From: a virus
Direction: 5' to 3' (one strand)
DNA length: 34,112 nucleotides
IMG/VR virus record: IMGVR_UViG_3300046522_000644
Location: 1-34,112 of that record
The notes below the pieces were generated by a model, which did not search any database, was not told the DNA's origin, and saw only the letters and a list, made by a program, of their open reading frames with translations. The translations under genes and the position numbers were made by a program. Position 1 is the first letter of the stretch. Each line of letters opens with the position of its first letter. Positions 1 through 8,600 of the stretch are shown piece after piece.

Positions 1-2
1 CA

Positions 3-983
3 GACTGGACTCAGGTTACAGGACTTGGTACAGCGGCAACAAAAAATGTTGGTACTGCAAACGGAGAAGTTGCTGCTTTTGGGCCTTATGGGGTAGCTGA
101 TCTTGGGTATGGTGCATCGCCAGCTTCAGAACCTGAAACTGATCTAGATGTAATTTATAAGTCAGGTGTTCAAAAAACACGTTTTAGAAATGCTCCACCC
201 AGTATTTATACTAATCCATATGTTGCAGGCTATGCTCCTTCAATAATGATTACACGTGGAGGACTTACAGGAACTGAACTGTTCTTACCGTATTACACCT
301 CAACTCGTGCCAATTTCATGGGGGTAATTGCATGGAGCTATAACTCTACTACTGGAAATCTCAGTAAAACCGAACAAATCGTTTACACCAGCAAGAACTC
401 AATTGTTTATGCAACTGATAATAGTGCGACCAGTGGAAAGTTAGTTACTGTTGAAGCTTCAGGTGAATTGCGCTCTAAGGGTTTTACTGTCGATTCTAAC
501 GGGGTTTATAAGGCAGCTTCACCGATTGCAAGATTGTTTGCGGACTCACTTGAACTTAATGAAGATGCTTCAAAACAGCCGATTAGCTTTGAAAAGATAG
601 ATGTTGGTGATTACCTGATTAAAGACTCGCTGGGTTTTGCTAAAGAAGGCTGGTATATCGAAATGCCTAAGGATGCTAACGGCAATGTAGTTGTAGCAGT
701 GTCTTATGAGCAGCTTGAAGATGGAGACATTTCAGTAAAAACCTACAAGAAAAAGTTCGATATTGAAACTGCTTCAATTGTGCCGGATTTTGATAATCCA
801 ATAGATATTCCTGAGAGTCGCTGGATTGATATCCGTTTGCATGAAGAACCTGAGCCAGAACCTGAAGAGCCACCAAGTGAAACACCAGTCGATTTTCAAC
901 CAACCAATTTATCTGAAGCAGTATCTGCGGCACTAAATGGTATAGAACCGCCTGAATCCTCAAACCCTGATGAAACTCTTTAA
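3..983 (+). CDS. Phage tail fibre-like protein, 5' end cut by window edge
   Basis: The frame is open from base 3 to the stop at 983, so the gene starts upstream of the window; the ATG at 246 is only internal. The visible N-terminus reads WTQVTGLGTAATKNVG, a sequence type common near the ends of phage tail fibres. The C-terminal third is acidic and proline-rich (repeated EPEPE around residues 280-290 of the visible part), suggesting a flexible linker or chaperone-removed tail. It lies just upstream of the tail tube gene, and two terminators follow its stop. The function is inferred from position and the N-terminal motif; I cannot assign a family. Confidence 0.6.
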   Translation, partial: DWTQVTGLGTAATKNVGTANGEVAAFGPYGVADLGYGASPASEPETDLDVIYKSGVQKTRFRNAPPSIYTNPYVAGYAPSIMITRGGLTGTELFLPYYTSTRANFMGVIAWSYNSTTGNLSKTEQIVYTSKNSIVYATDNSATSGKLVTVEASGELRSKGFTVDSNGVYKAASPIARLFADSLELNEDASKQPISFEKIDVGDYLIKDSLGFAKEGWYIEMPKDANGNVVVAVSYEQLEDGDISVKTYKKKFDIETASIVPDFDNPIDIPESRWIDIRLHEEPEPEPEEPPSETPVDFQPTNLSEAVSAALNGIEPPESSNPDETL

Positions 984-986
984 AGG

Positions 987-1010
987 ACCGCTTAATTAGC
1001 GGTTTTTTTA
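987..1010 (+). terminator. Intrinsic terminator after fibre-like gene
   Basis: A 6-bp stem (ACCGCT/AGCGGT) with a TAATT loop runs straight into a seven-T tract. It begins 3 bases after the stop codon at 983. Confidence 0.85.
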
Positions 1011-1027
1011 CACCCATTTTTTAAACG

Positions 1028-1052
1028 ACCCGCTGATGAAGCGGGTTTTTTT
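1028..1052 (+). terminator. Second tandem terminator, just upstream of tail tube gene
   Basis: A 6-bp stem (ACCCGC/GCGGGT) with loop TGATGAA and a seven-T tract. It ends 25 bases before the tail tube ATG and is followed by ATGCCTAAATTTTGGAGA, one of several similar terminator-leader joints in this phage. Confidence 0.85.
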
Positions 1053-1077
1053 ATGCCTAAATTTTGGAGAACTATAA

Positions 1078-1995
1078 ATGAGTTCAGGCGCAAAAATTCG
1101 ATTATATGCTTGTGAAGAAGCAGTACTGGGAACAACCCCCGCTAATCCAATCTGGTACGTCGTTCGCCGTGTGAGTGACGGATTATCTGAAAACGTTTCT
1201 ACAGAAGAAAGCAGTGAAGTTGTAGATTCACGCTTTCGTCAGGGTGGAGTGGTTACTGAAGCTGAAGTGGCTGGTCAGTTAGAGTTTGAATTATCTGTAG
1301 GAACATTCGATTTATTCTTGAGTGCCTTGGCCTTCAATAACTGGGGAGCCAATGCTTTAAGCTTTGGAGGCACAGTTCGAAAATCTTTTACCTTGGTGAA
1401 AGTTTTTGAAGATGTTGGACAGGTCTTTATTTACCGTGGTGTTCAGGTAAATACGGGTGAAATTACCATTCAGACCACAGGAAAGATTACTGGTAACTTT
1501 GGCTTGGTTGGTAATTCATTTACTCGTCAGCAAGTAAACCCAGTTGTTAATCCAGTAGCTGCTTCAAACCGTCCATTGGTCAGCATGCCAAACGTAGAAA
1601 ACTTGCTTGTGAATGGTCAATCGATTCAAGGTAAGGCGTGTTTGCAGTCACTCACGCTTTCTCTTAACAATAATCTGGAAGCAATCCGCTGTATCGGTTC
1701 TGGTAAATACACACCAGAGTTCTATTTAGAGAAGATGATGGATATTGAAGCGAATGCTTCATTCATGTTCTCGGCTACAGCAGCAGGCTGGATTGATGCA
1801 ATCAAAACCCGTGATGTATTCACTCTGACTTTTGATATTAAAGATAGTAAAGGAAGTAAATACTCCTTCAACTTCCCTCAATTAGAAGTTATGGAAGCTA
1901 ATCACCCAGACGGCGGTGGTGATGACATCATCACTTTAGATATCAACTTTGCTCAAGTCCGTACAGCTCCGACGATTGTACGAGCGCTTGTGTAA
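1078..1995 (+). CDS. Major tail tube protein
   Basis: The 305-residue product resembles the phage tail tube protein family Phage_tube_2 (PF18906 by recollection), seen in the N-terminus MSSGAKIRLYACEEAVLGTT and in alternating beta-strand segments throughout. It would polymerise into hexameric rings forming the inner tube of a non-contractile tail. The start is set by TTGGAGA about 10 bases upstream. Position fits lambda V, as the next gene is the frameshifting tail assembly chaperone. It is flanked on both sides by intrinsic terminators, so it may be expressed as a discrete message or through read-through. Confident on role, less so on the exact family. Confidence 0.85.
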   Translation: MSSGAKIRLYACEEAVLGTTPANPIWYVVRRVSDGLSENVSTEESSEVVDSRFRQGGVVTEAEVAGQLEFELSVGTFDLFLSALAFNNWGANALSFGGTVRKSFTLVKVFEDVGQVFIYRGVQVNTGEITIQTTGKITGNFGLVGNSFTRQQVNPVVNPVAASNRPLVSMPNVENLLVNGQSIQGKACLQSLTLSLNNNLEAIRCIGSGKYTPEFYLEKMMDIEANASFMFSATAAGWIDAIKTRDVFTLTFDIKDSKGSKYSFNFPQLEVMEANHPDGGGDDIITLDINFAQVRTAPTIVRALV

Positions 1996-2013
1996 TTCAA
2001 ATTAATAAACCTT

Positions 2014-2043
2014 AAAGCCTATGGAATCCCATGGGCTTTTTTT
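2014..2043 (+). terminator. Terminator after tail tube gene
   Basis: An 11-bp stem (AAAGCCTATGG with CCATGGGCTTT, one G-T pair), loop AATC, then seven Ts. It ends 25 bases before the next ATG and is followed by ATTTCCTAAATTT, like the joint at 1028-1077. Confidence 0.85.
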
Positions 2044-2067
2044 ATTTCCTAAATTTCAGAGGTAGAT

Positions 2068-2577
2068 ATGTCTTTAAAAGTTGGAATTGTTCGAAGTTCG
2101 GAAGTATCTAAGTGGTGTACGTTTGAAACTGCTGGTGGACAAGCTGAGTTTAAAATTCGTGGGATTGGTTATAAGCCGTTTCAAGTTGCGTTAGAAAAGG
2201 CAGGCAATCAGATCTCATCTAAAGGCTATGATGTGATGGTAAAAGATGAAAACGGAAAGCTTTATCATGAGCTTTTATTAGATGCCGCTGGAGCGCATTT
2301 AATCGAAGACTGGAAGGGTGTTGTTTTTGCTGAAGTAGAAGAAGGTGAAACAGTCGAAATTGACCAACCTTACACGCCTGAAAATGCATCTAAGTTGCTT
2401 AACCTTGGTGATATTGGCCTATTAATTTGGTCATTTATCAAAGAGCAAGCGCAGAAGATCCAAGAAGAAGCCGATAAATACAAGGCGACGATTTTGGGAA
2501 AGTCATCGAACTCTACAAATACCAGAAAACCTATGCGTCGAAAACGCCGCACGAAATCGAACAAATCAAGTTCTTAG
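2068..2577 (+). CDS. Tail assembly chaperone, short form (lambda gpG-like)
   Basis: The 169-residue zero-frame product starts at an ATG preceded by CAGAGGTAG. Its place between tail tube and tape measure is that of lambda G. The last 24 residues, after the slippery site, are rich in Lys, Arg, Ser and Asn, as expected of a stretch read only when frameshifting fails. In lambda, G coats the tape measure protein and G-T recruits tail tube subunits; the same role is inferred here. The protein sequence itself does not resemble lambda G to my eye, so the call rests on gene order and the frameshift signal. Confidence 0.8.
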   Translation: MSLKVGIVRSSEVSKWCTFETAGGQAEFKIRGIGYKPFQVALEKAGNQISSKGYDVMVKDENGKLYHELLLDAAGAHLIEDWKGVVFAEVEEGETVEIDQPYTPENASKLLNLGDIGLLIWSFIKEQAQKIQEEADKYKATILGKSSNSTNTRKPMRRKRRTKSNKSSS

Positions 2578-2831
2578 GTGGACATATTCCAGATCCACCA
2601 GAATATTCTTATGCGGCAGATTCAATCCTTGCAGCCTTTTATACGATTATCAGATCTAGGCGATATGAGCAGGGCATTCCGTTATCTTTAGATCAGCAGG
2701 CTATCAATGTCTATGCTGAGCATAATGATATGCCAGTTGATGCTCATATCTTCAATGACTGTATTTTTGCCCTGGATAATCTATTTATTGAAGAGGCTCA
2801 TAAGAAGATTTCGACTAAACCCAAAAAGTAA
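2068..2831 (+). CDS. Tail assembly chaperone, -1 frameshift fusion (G-T form)
   Basis: The zero frame carries G GGA AAG at 2496-2502, the same heptamer used by lambda G/GT. A -1 slip there joins residues 1-145 to an open frame from 2502 to TAA at 2829-2831, adding 109 residues for 254 in all. That downstream frame has no usable start near its 5' end (its first in-frame ATG lies deep inside), yet has normal coding character, for example the segment GGHIPDPPEYSYAADSILAA. In lambda a few percent of ribosomes shift, giving a fixed G:GT ratio needed for tail assembly. No obvious stimulatory stem-loop was seen downstream. Confidence 0.88.
2496..2502 (+). promoter_or_regulatory. Slippery heptamer for -1 ribosomal frameshift
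   Basis: GGGAAAG sits in the zero frame as G GGA AAG. After the slip the tRNAs re-pair on GGG AAA. It lies within the window of overlap between the two frames (the -1 frame is closed by TAA at 2475-2477, the zero frame by TAG at 2575-2577). Confidence 0.88.
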
Positions 2832-2832
2832 T

Positions 2833-2861
2833 AAATAGCTATCTTCGTGATGGCTATTTTA
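2833..2861 (+). terminator. Terminator after G-T
   Basis: An 11-bp stem (AAATAGCTATC with GATGGCTATTT, one T-G pair), loop TTCGT, then four Ts. It starts 2 bases after the G-T stop and separates the tail genes from the envelope-protein cassette that follows. Confidence 0.75.
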
Positions 2862-3002
2862 GTTATTGTGCCACACATACTCTAAAGTCTTCAAAAAACA
2901 GTACATGCCAGCTCTATTCAAGCTTTCACAGCATGAATAAACCGAGCAAACTTTAACTAGAGATTTTGATACTGTAATTAATTTCTACAAAAAACTTTTG
3001 TC

Positions 3003-3048
3003 GTTAATTGCGGTTGAAATCATTTATAATTTAATCACTTTCTATACT
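3003..3048 (+). promoter_or_regulatory. Possible promoter for the 3080 cassette
   Basis: A perfect TATAAT lies at 3025-3030 in an AT-rich stretch, and a second -10-like TATACT at 3043-3048. Neither has a good -35 at 16-18 bases. The upstream terminator and the 248-base gap make a local promoter likely, but its exact position is uncertain. Apart from this and the terminator I see nothing in 2862-3079. Confidence 0.4.
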
Positions 3049-3079
3049 TTCAAATAAATATTTTAATACTTGGATCAAT

Positions 3080-3718
3080 ATGAAAATTCTCTTAAAAGTT
3101 TTATTAAGTTTATCGTTCTGTTTTGCGCTTAATGTTTCTGCTAGTGATCCTAATAATTTAATCGAAGTAATGCCTCCAAATTTACAATGGAAGCAAATCC
3201 CTAAAATTAATATTAGTGATCAGGAACTTCAAGGATATGACAGAGAGGTTGTTGTAGGTTTTTTAGCGAATGAAAAGGGTAAAGTAATAGATACGACAAT
3301 CATTAAAAGTAGTGGTATTGAATCTCTAGATAGAAAAAGCTTAAAAGCCATGAAGAATGCTAGCTTTTACCCTTATCAAGAAAATGGTTTTTATGTTGGA
3401 TTTTATGGTAAGCAGCCATTCAGTTTTGATGTTTCTAGAAAACCAAAATTTGCAGTTTTTCCTGAGATTGAGGTGAATAAAGATGATCTTAAAGGGCAAA
3501 TCAGATATATGAGTATTTATTCAGAAGCAGATGATAGTGGCAATATCACAGTTGCAAAGATTCAAAAAAGTACTGGCTTACAAGAATTAGATAATTTTGT
3601 TTTAGATGAATTCCTTAAAAAAGCAAAATTTTTTCCTCTGATAATTAACGGCAAACCTTATCCGATTAGTGATACTACAAATTTAACATTAACTAAATTT
3701 TTTACCCATCACTATTAA
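3080..3718 (+). CDS. Secreted protein with two tandem TonB C-terminal-like domains
   Basis: The 212-residue protein has a signal peptide ending near ALNVSA (residues 17-22) and no further membrane span. Two copies of a TonB_C-like unit follow: residues about 50-115 (NEKGKVIDTTIIKSSGIESL, then ASFYPYQENG) and 127-205 (DSGNITVAKIQKSTGLQEL, then AKFFPLIINGKP). Each has the G-x-V/I...I-x-K-S-[ST]-G...LD...A-x-F-x-P pattern of the family. True TonB is anchored in the inner membrane and has one such domain; this one looks periplasmic and has no proline-rich spacer. It may bind TonB boxes of outer-membrane receptors without energising them. First gene of a four-gene cassette inserted in the tail operon. 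Confidence 0.7.
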   Translation: MKILLKVLLSLSFCFALNVSASDPNNLIEVMPPNLQWKQIPKINISDQELQGYDREVVVGFLANEKGKVIDTTIIKSSGIESLDRKSLKAMKNASFYPYQENGFYVGFYGKQPFSFDVSRKPKFAVFPEIEVNKDDLKGQIRYMSIYSEADDSGNITVAKIQKSTGLQELDNFVLDEFLKKAKFFPLIINGKPYPISDTTNLTLTKFFTHHY

Positions 3719-3732
3719 ACTATCATTAATTT

Positions 3733-3759
3733 AAAAACCACCTTTGGGTGGTTTTTCTT
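3733..3759 (+). terminator. Terminator after TonB-like gene
   Basis: A 10-bp perfect stem (AAAAACCACC/GGTGGTTTTT), loop TTTG, with the T tract formed by the descending arm and following bases. It separates the first gene from the three that follow, which have their own promoter element at 3761. Confidence 0.8.
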
Positions 3760-3760
3760 T

Positions 3761-3807
3761 ATGTGACAATTAGTAACCACTTTGTTAAAGTTAGTACATT
3801 TTATAAC
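3761..3807 (+). promoter_or_regulatory. Repeated promoter element, copy A
   Basis: Bases 3761-3787 match 30586-30612 at 26 of 27 positions. The shared block holds GTGACA (3763-3768), 17 bases before TAAAGT (3786-3791), a plausible sigma-70 pair. An alternative -10, TATAAC at 3802-3807, sits 14 bases after TTGTTA in both copies. Both copies precede a lipoprotein gene by 35-50 bases, so it is probably a promoter plus regulator site. Confidence 0.6.
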
Positions 3808-3809
3808 AA

Positions 3810-4382
3810 ATGGTGAAAAACTTGAAAAAAATATTATTTTTAAGTGTTCTTTTGGGTTTGATCGGCTGTAGTAACAGTGATAATGCTAAAAAAGCCTCAA
3901 GCGTTAGTAGCAATACAAATGACTCAAGTCTTGAATCTCAAACAGGGAAATGGCGAACTGTAGTTAGCAAAGATGAAATGCGGAACACAGAGTCTAAGTG
4001 GCTTGCTTTGCGTTCTGAGAATAATGCTGATCTAAACTTTCCTTATGACGGGGAGAATAAACTCCAATTTGATATTCTTGACTCTAAATCAGATGACCCA
4101 AAAATATTTCTAACAATAGATAAAGGCCAGTATGACTGTAATGATTACTGTTATACAGCAGTTAAGTTTGGAAATAGCCCAATTCAATATCTTAATTTCC
4201 AAAAATATGAGACATCTGGTAGTGATGGCACTATATTAATTTTTACTGAAAATTCTAAAGCTTTTTTAGACAATATTCGAAAAGTTAATTCACTAATGGT
4301 TGAGCTACCTTTTTATTCGAATGGAACTCGTCAATTCAAGTTTGATACTTCAAAGTTTAATAATGCAGAGAAAGTGATTTAA
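3810..4382 (+). CDS. Predicted outer-membrane or periplasmic lipoprotein
   Basis: The product has a lipoprotein signal ending in the lipobox GLIGC, a Ser/Asn-rich linker, then a beta-rich domain to residue 190. The ending PFYSNGTRQFKFDTSKF recalls small secreted beta-sandwich domains in which a Trp...L-R-S-x-N core is followed by F-D-x-S-x-F, but I cannot name a family. The ATG at 3810 has no Shine-Dalgarno sequence; an in-frame TTG at 3822 has GGTGA 5 bases upstream and aligns with the ATG of the lipoprotein gene at 30648, whose promoter is shared. The shorter form, starting LKKILFLSV, is therefore the better start. The next gene follows after 2 bases. Confidence 0.75.
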   Translation: MVKNLKKILFLSVLLGLIGCSNSDNAKKASSVSSNTNDSSLESQTGKWRTVVSKDEMRNTESKWLALRSENNADLNFPYDGENKLQFDILDSKSDDPKIFLTIDKGQYDCNDYCYTAVKFGNSPIQYLNFQKYETSGSDGTILIFTENSKAFLDNIRKVNSLMVELPFYSNGTRQFKFDTSKFNNAEKVI

Positions 4383-4384
4383 CT

Positions 4385-4921
4385 ATGTCTAAGGTATATA
4401 AATTCATTGTGGTATTAGTTGGTTTTGTTGCTATCGTTTTTTCACTAAATTATTACATGCTTCAAAGGCATATGAATACAGTATTGTTAGAGGATCCTAG
4501 AAATAAAGGGGTTAAAGTCTGGGTTCACTATAAGTGGTTTATTAATCCGACAGAGCTTAAATATGATTTGCGGGATGTATCAGGGAAAAATAGCCCATTA
4601 GATGTAAACAGGGTTCTACTACAATTTGCTGAGAAAATAAAAGATAAGGAATTTAACAAAGTTTATCTTGGTTTTAGAGGGGATGATAAGTTCTTTCTGA
4701 AAGGAGAGTATTTCCAGACACTTGGAAAAGAGTATGAGTTTCAAAATCCTGTTTATACCCTAAGAACCATGCCAGAGAATGTTTATATGTTAGATGGTGA
4801 GCATGCTTATGGTATATGGGAAGGTGGTTTGTTGGGTGTAATGGGTAAGCAGATGGAAGACTTAAATACTTTTGCAAAGGACTGGTATTTGGATGATATT
4901 GTTAAAAGTTTAGATAATTAA
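4385..4921 (+). CDS. Membrane-anchored hypothetical protein
   Basis: The 178-residue product has one N-terminal membrane span (about residues 6-26, FIVVLVGFVAIVFSLNYYML) and a soluble remainder predicted to face the periplasm. It contains LGFRGDDKFFLKGEYFQTLG but no family that I recognise. It starts 2 bases after the preceding lipoprotein gene, so the two are almost certainly translated from one message, and with 4948-5490 it forms an envelope-directed set. The function is unknown. Confidence 0.7.
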   Translation: MSKVYKFIVVLVGFVAIVFSLNYYMLQRHMNTVLLEDPRNKGVKVWVHYKWFINPTELKYDLRDVSGKNSPLDVNRVLLQFAEKIKDKEFNKVYLGFRGDDKFFLKGEYFQTLGKEYEFQNPVYTLRTMPENVYMLDGEHAYGIWEGGLLGVMGKQMEDLNTFAKDWYLDDIVKSLDN

Positions 4922-4947
4922 AGCGCCTCTTAAGTGAGCTAATTAAT

Positions 4948-5490
4948 ATGAAAAAGATTATTTTATTGAGTTTGGTTTTAGGTGTAGTGGGGGTGAACGG
5001 TTGCTCAAAGGTGGAAAAAGAGTCCAAAGAAGCTGTCTTAAACACTTTAAAAGATCCAGATTCAGCACAATTCCAAAATATAAAAGGATATTGTGGAGAA
5101 GTAAATTCAAAGAATAGCTATGGAGGTTATGTTGGCTTTAAGAAATATGTAACCATTGAGGGTGCAGTCTTATTGGAGGACTCAGAGGGTATTGATCCAG
5201 AAACATTTGCAATAATTTGGGAAGCACACTGTACTCCGAATAAGTTATCTGTAAAAGATCGCAGTAATTGTGTCAAGGATGCATACAATCAGTCCCTCAT
5301 AATGGATGCAAGGCTTAAAGGGGTTTTCAAAGAAAGTTTAAGGACTGAAATACTAACAGACAAAAATGCATCAAAAGCAGAAATTGAAGAAGGCTTAAAA
5401 GATATCGATCGTGCATATAACAGTAATTTCAAGGATAAGGGATTGTATGCACAGGATGTTGTTGCTAAATGTGTGAAATTGATTGATTAG
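4948..5490 (+). CDS. Predicted lipoprotein with CGEVN-GGY-GF motif
   Basis: The product has 180 residues with lipobox VNGC. After the lipid anchor comes LKDPDSAQFQNIKGYCGEVN and then YGGYVGFKKY, a pattern I know from small secreted proteins in many Gram-negatives (typically DPxSAxFxN ... CGEVNAKNxxGGYxGF), usually of unknown function. The C-terminal half is helical and charged with two more Cys. It lies 26 bases after the membrane protein gene and ends the inserted cassette; the tape measure terminator-leader follows about 90 bases on. Also a candidate for superinfection exclusion or envelope change by context only. Confidence 0.7.
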   Translation: MKKIILLSLVLGVVGVNGCSKVEKESKEAVLNTLKDPDSAQFQNIKGYCGEVNSKNSYGGYVGFKKYVTIEGAVLLEDSEGIDPETFAIIWEAHCTPNKLSVKDRSNCVKDAYNQSLIMDARLKGVFKESLRTEILTDKNASKAEIEEGLKDIDRAYNSNFKDKGLYAQDVVAKCVKLID

Positions 5491-5581
5491 TGAATGGATT
5501 TAAAAGCACTTGGGCAACGATTTGCAGCAAGACTAAATTTGTTTAACTGTCCAGCTTAGTAAATATATTTAACTTAAATAG

Positions 5582-5607
5582 ACCCACTCAATGAGTGGGT
5601 TTTTTTA
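5582..5607 (+). terminator. Terminator just upstream of tape measure gene
   Basis: An 8-bp stem (ACCCACTC/GAGTGGGT), loop AAT, seven Ts. The ATG at 5591 lies inside this hairpin, which argues against it as a start. The T tract runs into ATTGCCTGGAGAAA and the real start 20 bases downstream. Confidence 0.85.
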
Positions 5608-5626
5608 TTGCCTGGAGAAAAGTAAA

Positions 5627-8600
5627 ATGGCACAAGAATCCCGTCTGGTCATTGTTATTGATTCACAGAATGCTGAACGTAATGTCAAAGCCTTAGCAGA
5701 AGAATTGTCAAAATTTACTGATCGAGGTGATTCCGCATCTAACTCATCGAAAGATATGGGGAAACAGCTTTCTGTTACTAATAACATTGTTCAAAACTTT
5801 AATACCACAGTTAATAATTCCAATACGTCTGTTCAAAAATCGGTTGAAGTGACTAAACAAGCAACTCAACAAAATCATAAATTTGCTCAAGAAATTAAAG
5901 CTACAACCAATGAGCTGGATAAACAGGATAAAGCGGCTAACTTATTCGGTACGTCAATTAAAGCTTTGGCTGGATATATGGCAGGCTTGGCTACGGTCAA
6001 TGCTGCAATTGGTCAAATAGATGCTTATACAGGACTACAAAACCGTTTAAAGCTAGTTACAAAAGACCAGACGGAGTTAAATAAGGCGACTGAAGATACA
6101 TTCAGGATTGCTCAAAATACCTATTCAGCCTGGGATTCTGTTTTACAGGTTTATCAAAGATTTAGTGATAATGCTAAATCTTTAAATCTAACAATGGATG
6201 ATACAGCGCGTTTAACTGAAACTGTTTCAAAAGCTGTGGCGATTAGTGGCGCGAGTGCTTCTGCGGCAGATGCTGCTTTAGTTCAGTTCGGACAAGCCTT
6301 AGCGAGTGGTACCTTACGTGGTGAGGAACTGAACTCTGTCATGGAGCAAACTCCAGCTTTAGCAAAGGCTATTGCTCAGGGCATGGGAATTACTGTAGGT
6401 GAGTTACGTACAGTTGCTGCTGAAGGAAAAATTACATCGCAAGAAATTGTGAAAGCCTTAAGAAATGTAGAGTCTGATGTAGATGCTTTATTTGGTAAAA
6501 CAGATATTACGATCAGCCAGTCATTAACTCTTCTTAATAATGAGATTACTAAATTTGTCGGTGAAGCTAGCCAGGGAAGCGGAGCAGCTCAAGTATTATC
6601 TGGATCAATTAAGGTTCTAGCCGAAAATTTAGAATCAATCTCTTATGTAGCTATTCTGGGCGGTACAGCATTACTAACCAAAGCAATCGCAACACAAGTA
6701 TCTGCTTTAAATACCAAAGTAGGGTCCTTAGTTGCTGACAATGCCGCATCACAATTGCAAAAGCAAAAGGCAATCGAAAGCGCAAAAGCAGCATTGGCTG
6801 AAGCGGAAGCGCATTTAGTTAATGTGCGAGCAACAAATGCCGAAACCCAAGCCAGATTTGGAGCAAGTGCAGCTAGTGCCAGATATGTACTTGCAGCCAA
6901 TAGTGTAGAGAACGCTACGAAAGCCGTTACTTTAGCCCAAGGCAAAAGTGCTTCAATGGCAGGATTAGTAAGCGGTGCATGGGGATTGATTGGTGGTCCA
7001 ATCGGAGCAATCACTTTAGGGGTGACTGCTTTGGCTGCTACTTATATGTATTTCTCAAGTAAATCCGCTGAAGCCACAGCAAAGCTTAAAGAGCAAGCCG
7101 AAGCTGCAAAGCTGACAAAGGAAGAAATTAAAGCCCTTAATGATGAACAGCGCAAAGAAAAATTAGGTGATTTAGCTGCGACAATTGAAGATCAAAACAA
7201 GGCATTAGAACGTCAAGAATTGGCAGTCGGGTCTGCATTGATCAATATCCAGAACTATGCAGTGGGTAATGCAAAAGTTGCTGAAATTTCAAATAATGCA
7301 CGGCTTGGTACCATTTCATATACAGAGGCGATTGAGCAATTAAAGAGTCAAAAAATTCCTGCTGATTTAATGGATGCATTGCTTAAACAAGTGAATGCCT
7401 ACGATGAAGCAGCTGAAACTGCTGCCAAGACCAAGCAAACATATAGCTTATTTGGTGTCGAAGTTACTCTTGCAGGAAATAAAGCTGAAAATGCCATTGT
7501 CGGAGTTGATAAGAATACCAAGTCCTTAAATGAAAATGAGAGAGCGGCATTAGCAGCAAAAAATGCACAAAAGCAATATGCCGATTCACTGGCAGATCGT
7601 AAATTTGAAGCATTAGTTACCAAAGGTTTACTTGCCAAGGGCTACTCACCTGAACAAGTGAAGCAAATGGTAGAAACTGCAAGCTGGGCGCGGAAAAGCG
7701 GGGTAGAAGTTTCTAATGAGTTATATCAGATAGGTTTGCAGACTCTTTCAATAGAGGAACAAAACAAGAATGTAATTGATGCCAAGAATAAAGCATTAAA
7801 GGAAACAACTAATGAACTAACTAAGCAGCAAAAACTTTCTAAACGCCTAGTTGGTGTTTCTGGTCAATCTGGTATTGGTACAGGCCCTCATCTTGATGTT
7901 CGTTATGGTGGTTCAATGTCTGGCCAGAAAGTCTCTAACGAGCATCTGGCCAGATTGCAGGCAGGTGGCAAACCTCTATCCAATTATAAGATCAGTTCAA
8001 ATTATGGTCCACGAAAAGCCCCTACCAAAGGGGCTTCTTCATTTCATAAGGGTATTGATTTTTCGATGCCAGAAGGTACACCAATCACAACTAATGTTGC
8101 AGTGAAAGACATTAAGACCCATTACGATAGCAAAGGTGGCGGTTATGTCAGTGAAGTGATCTTTGAGGATGGTGTGTCACTCAAGCTTCTTCACCAGTCA
8201 CCGAGCATGCAAAGCAAGGTTAAAGGTGGGGCAAGTAAAGGAAGTGATAAAGCTTCAGGTGATATTCAATCACAACTTGATCGTCAGCAGGACCTTCAGC
8301 GGTCACTAGAAAATGAAGTGGCCACCGAAGTAGAGCGAATTAACAATAACAGAAAGACAAGGTTAGAGGAGGTCGACAAAGCAGGCTTTACACCTGAACG
8401 TACAGCCGAAATAAAGGCTGAATTAAATCGCCGTGCTGATAATGATATTGCGATCGCCAAACAAGCTATTAGAAGCAAACTAGAGGACTATAAGGAGTTC
8501 CAGAAAACTGAGGAACAGTTACTTGAAGAGAGCTTTAACCGTAAAAAGTTCAATGCAGCTCATGATATTGAATTAAGTAAATCTGAACAGAAACAGGCCG

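Noticed and set aside
5591-5626. ATG 5591 as start of the tape measure gene
   Set aside because: It lies inside the terminator hairpin and has no ribosome site; ATG 5627 follows GGAGAA at a normal distance.
6643-7014. Minus-strand frame of 123 codons inside the tape measure gene
   Set aside because: It is a shadow of the Ala-rich coding strand, with no ribosome site or family resemblance. The same holds for other antisense frames in the tail genes.
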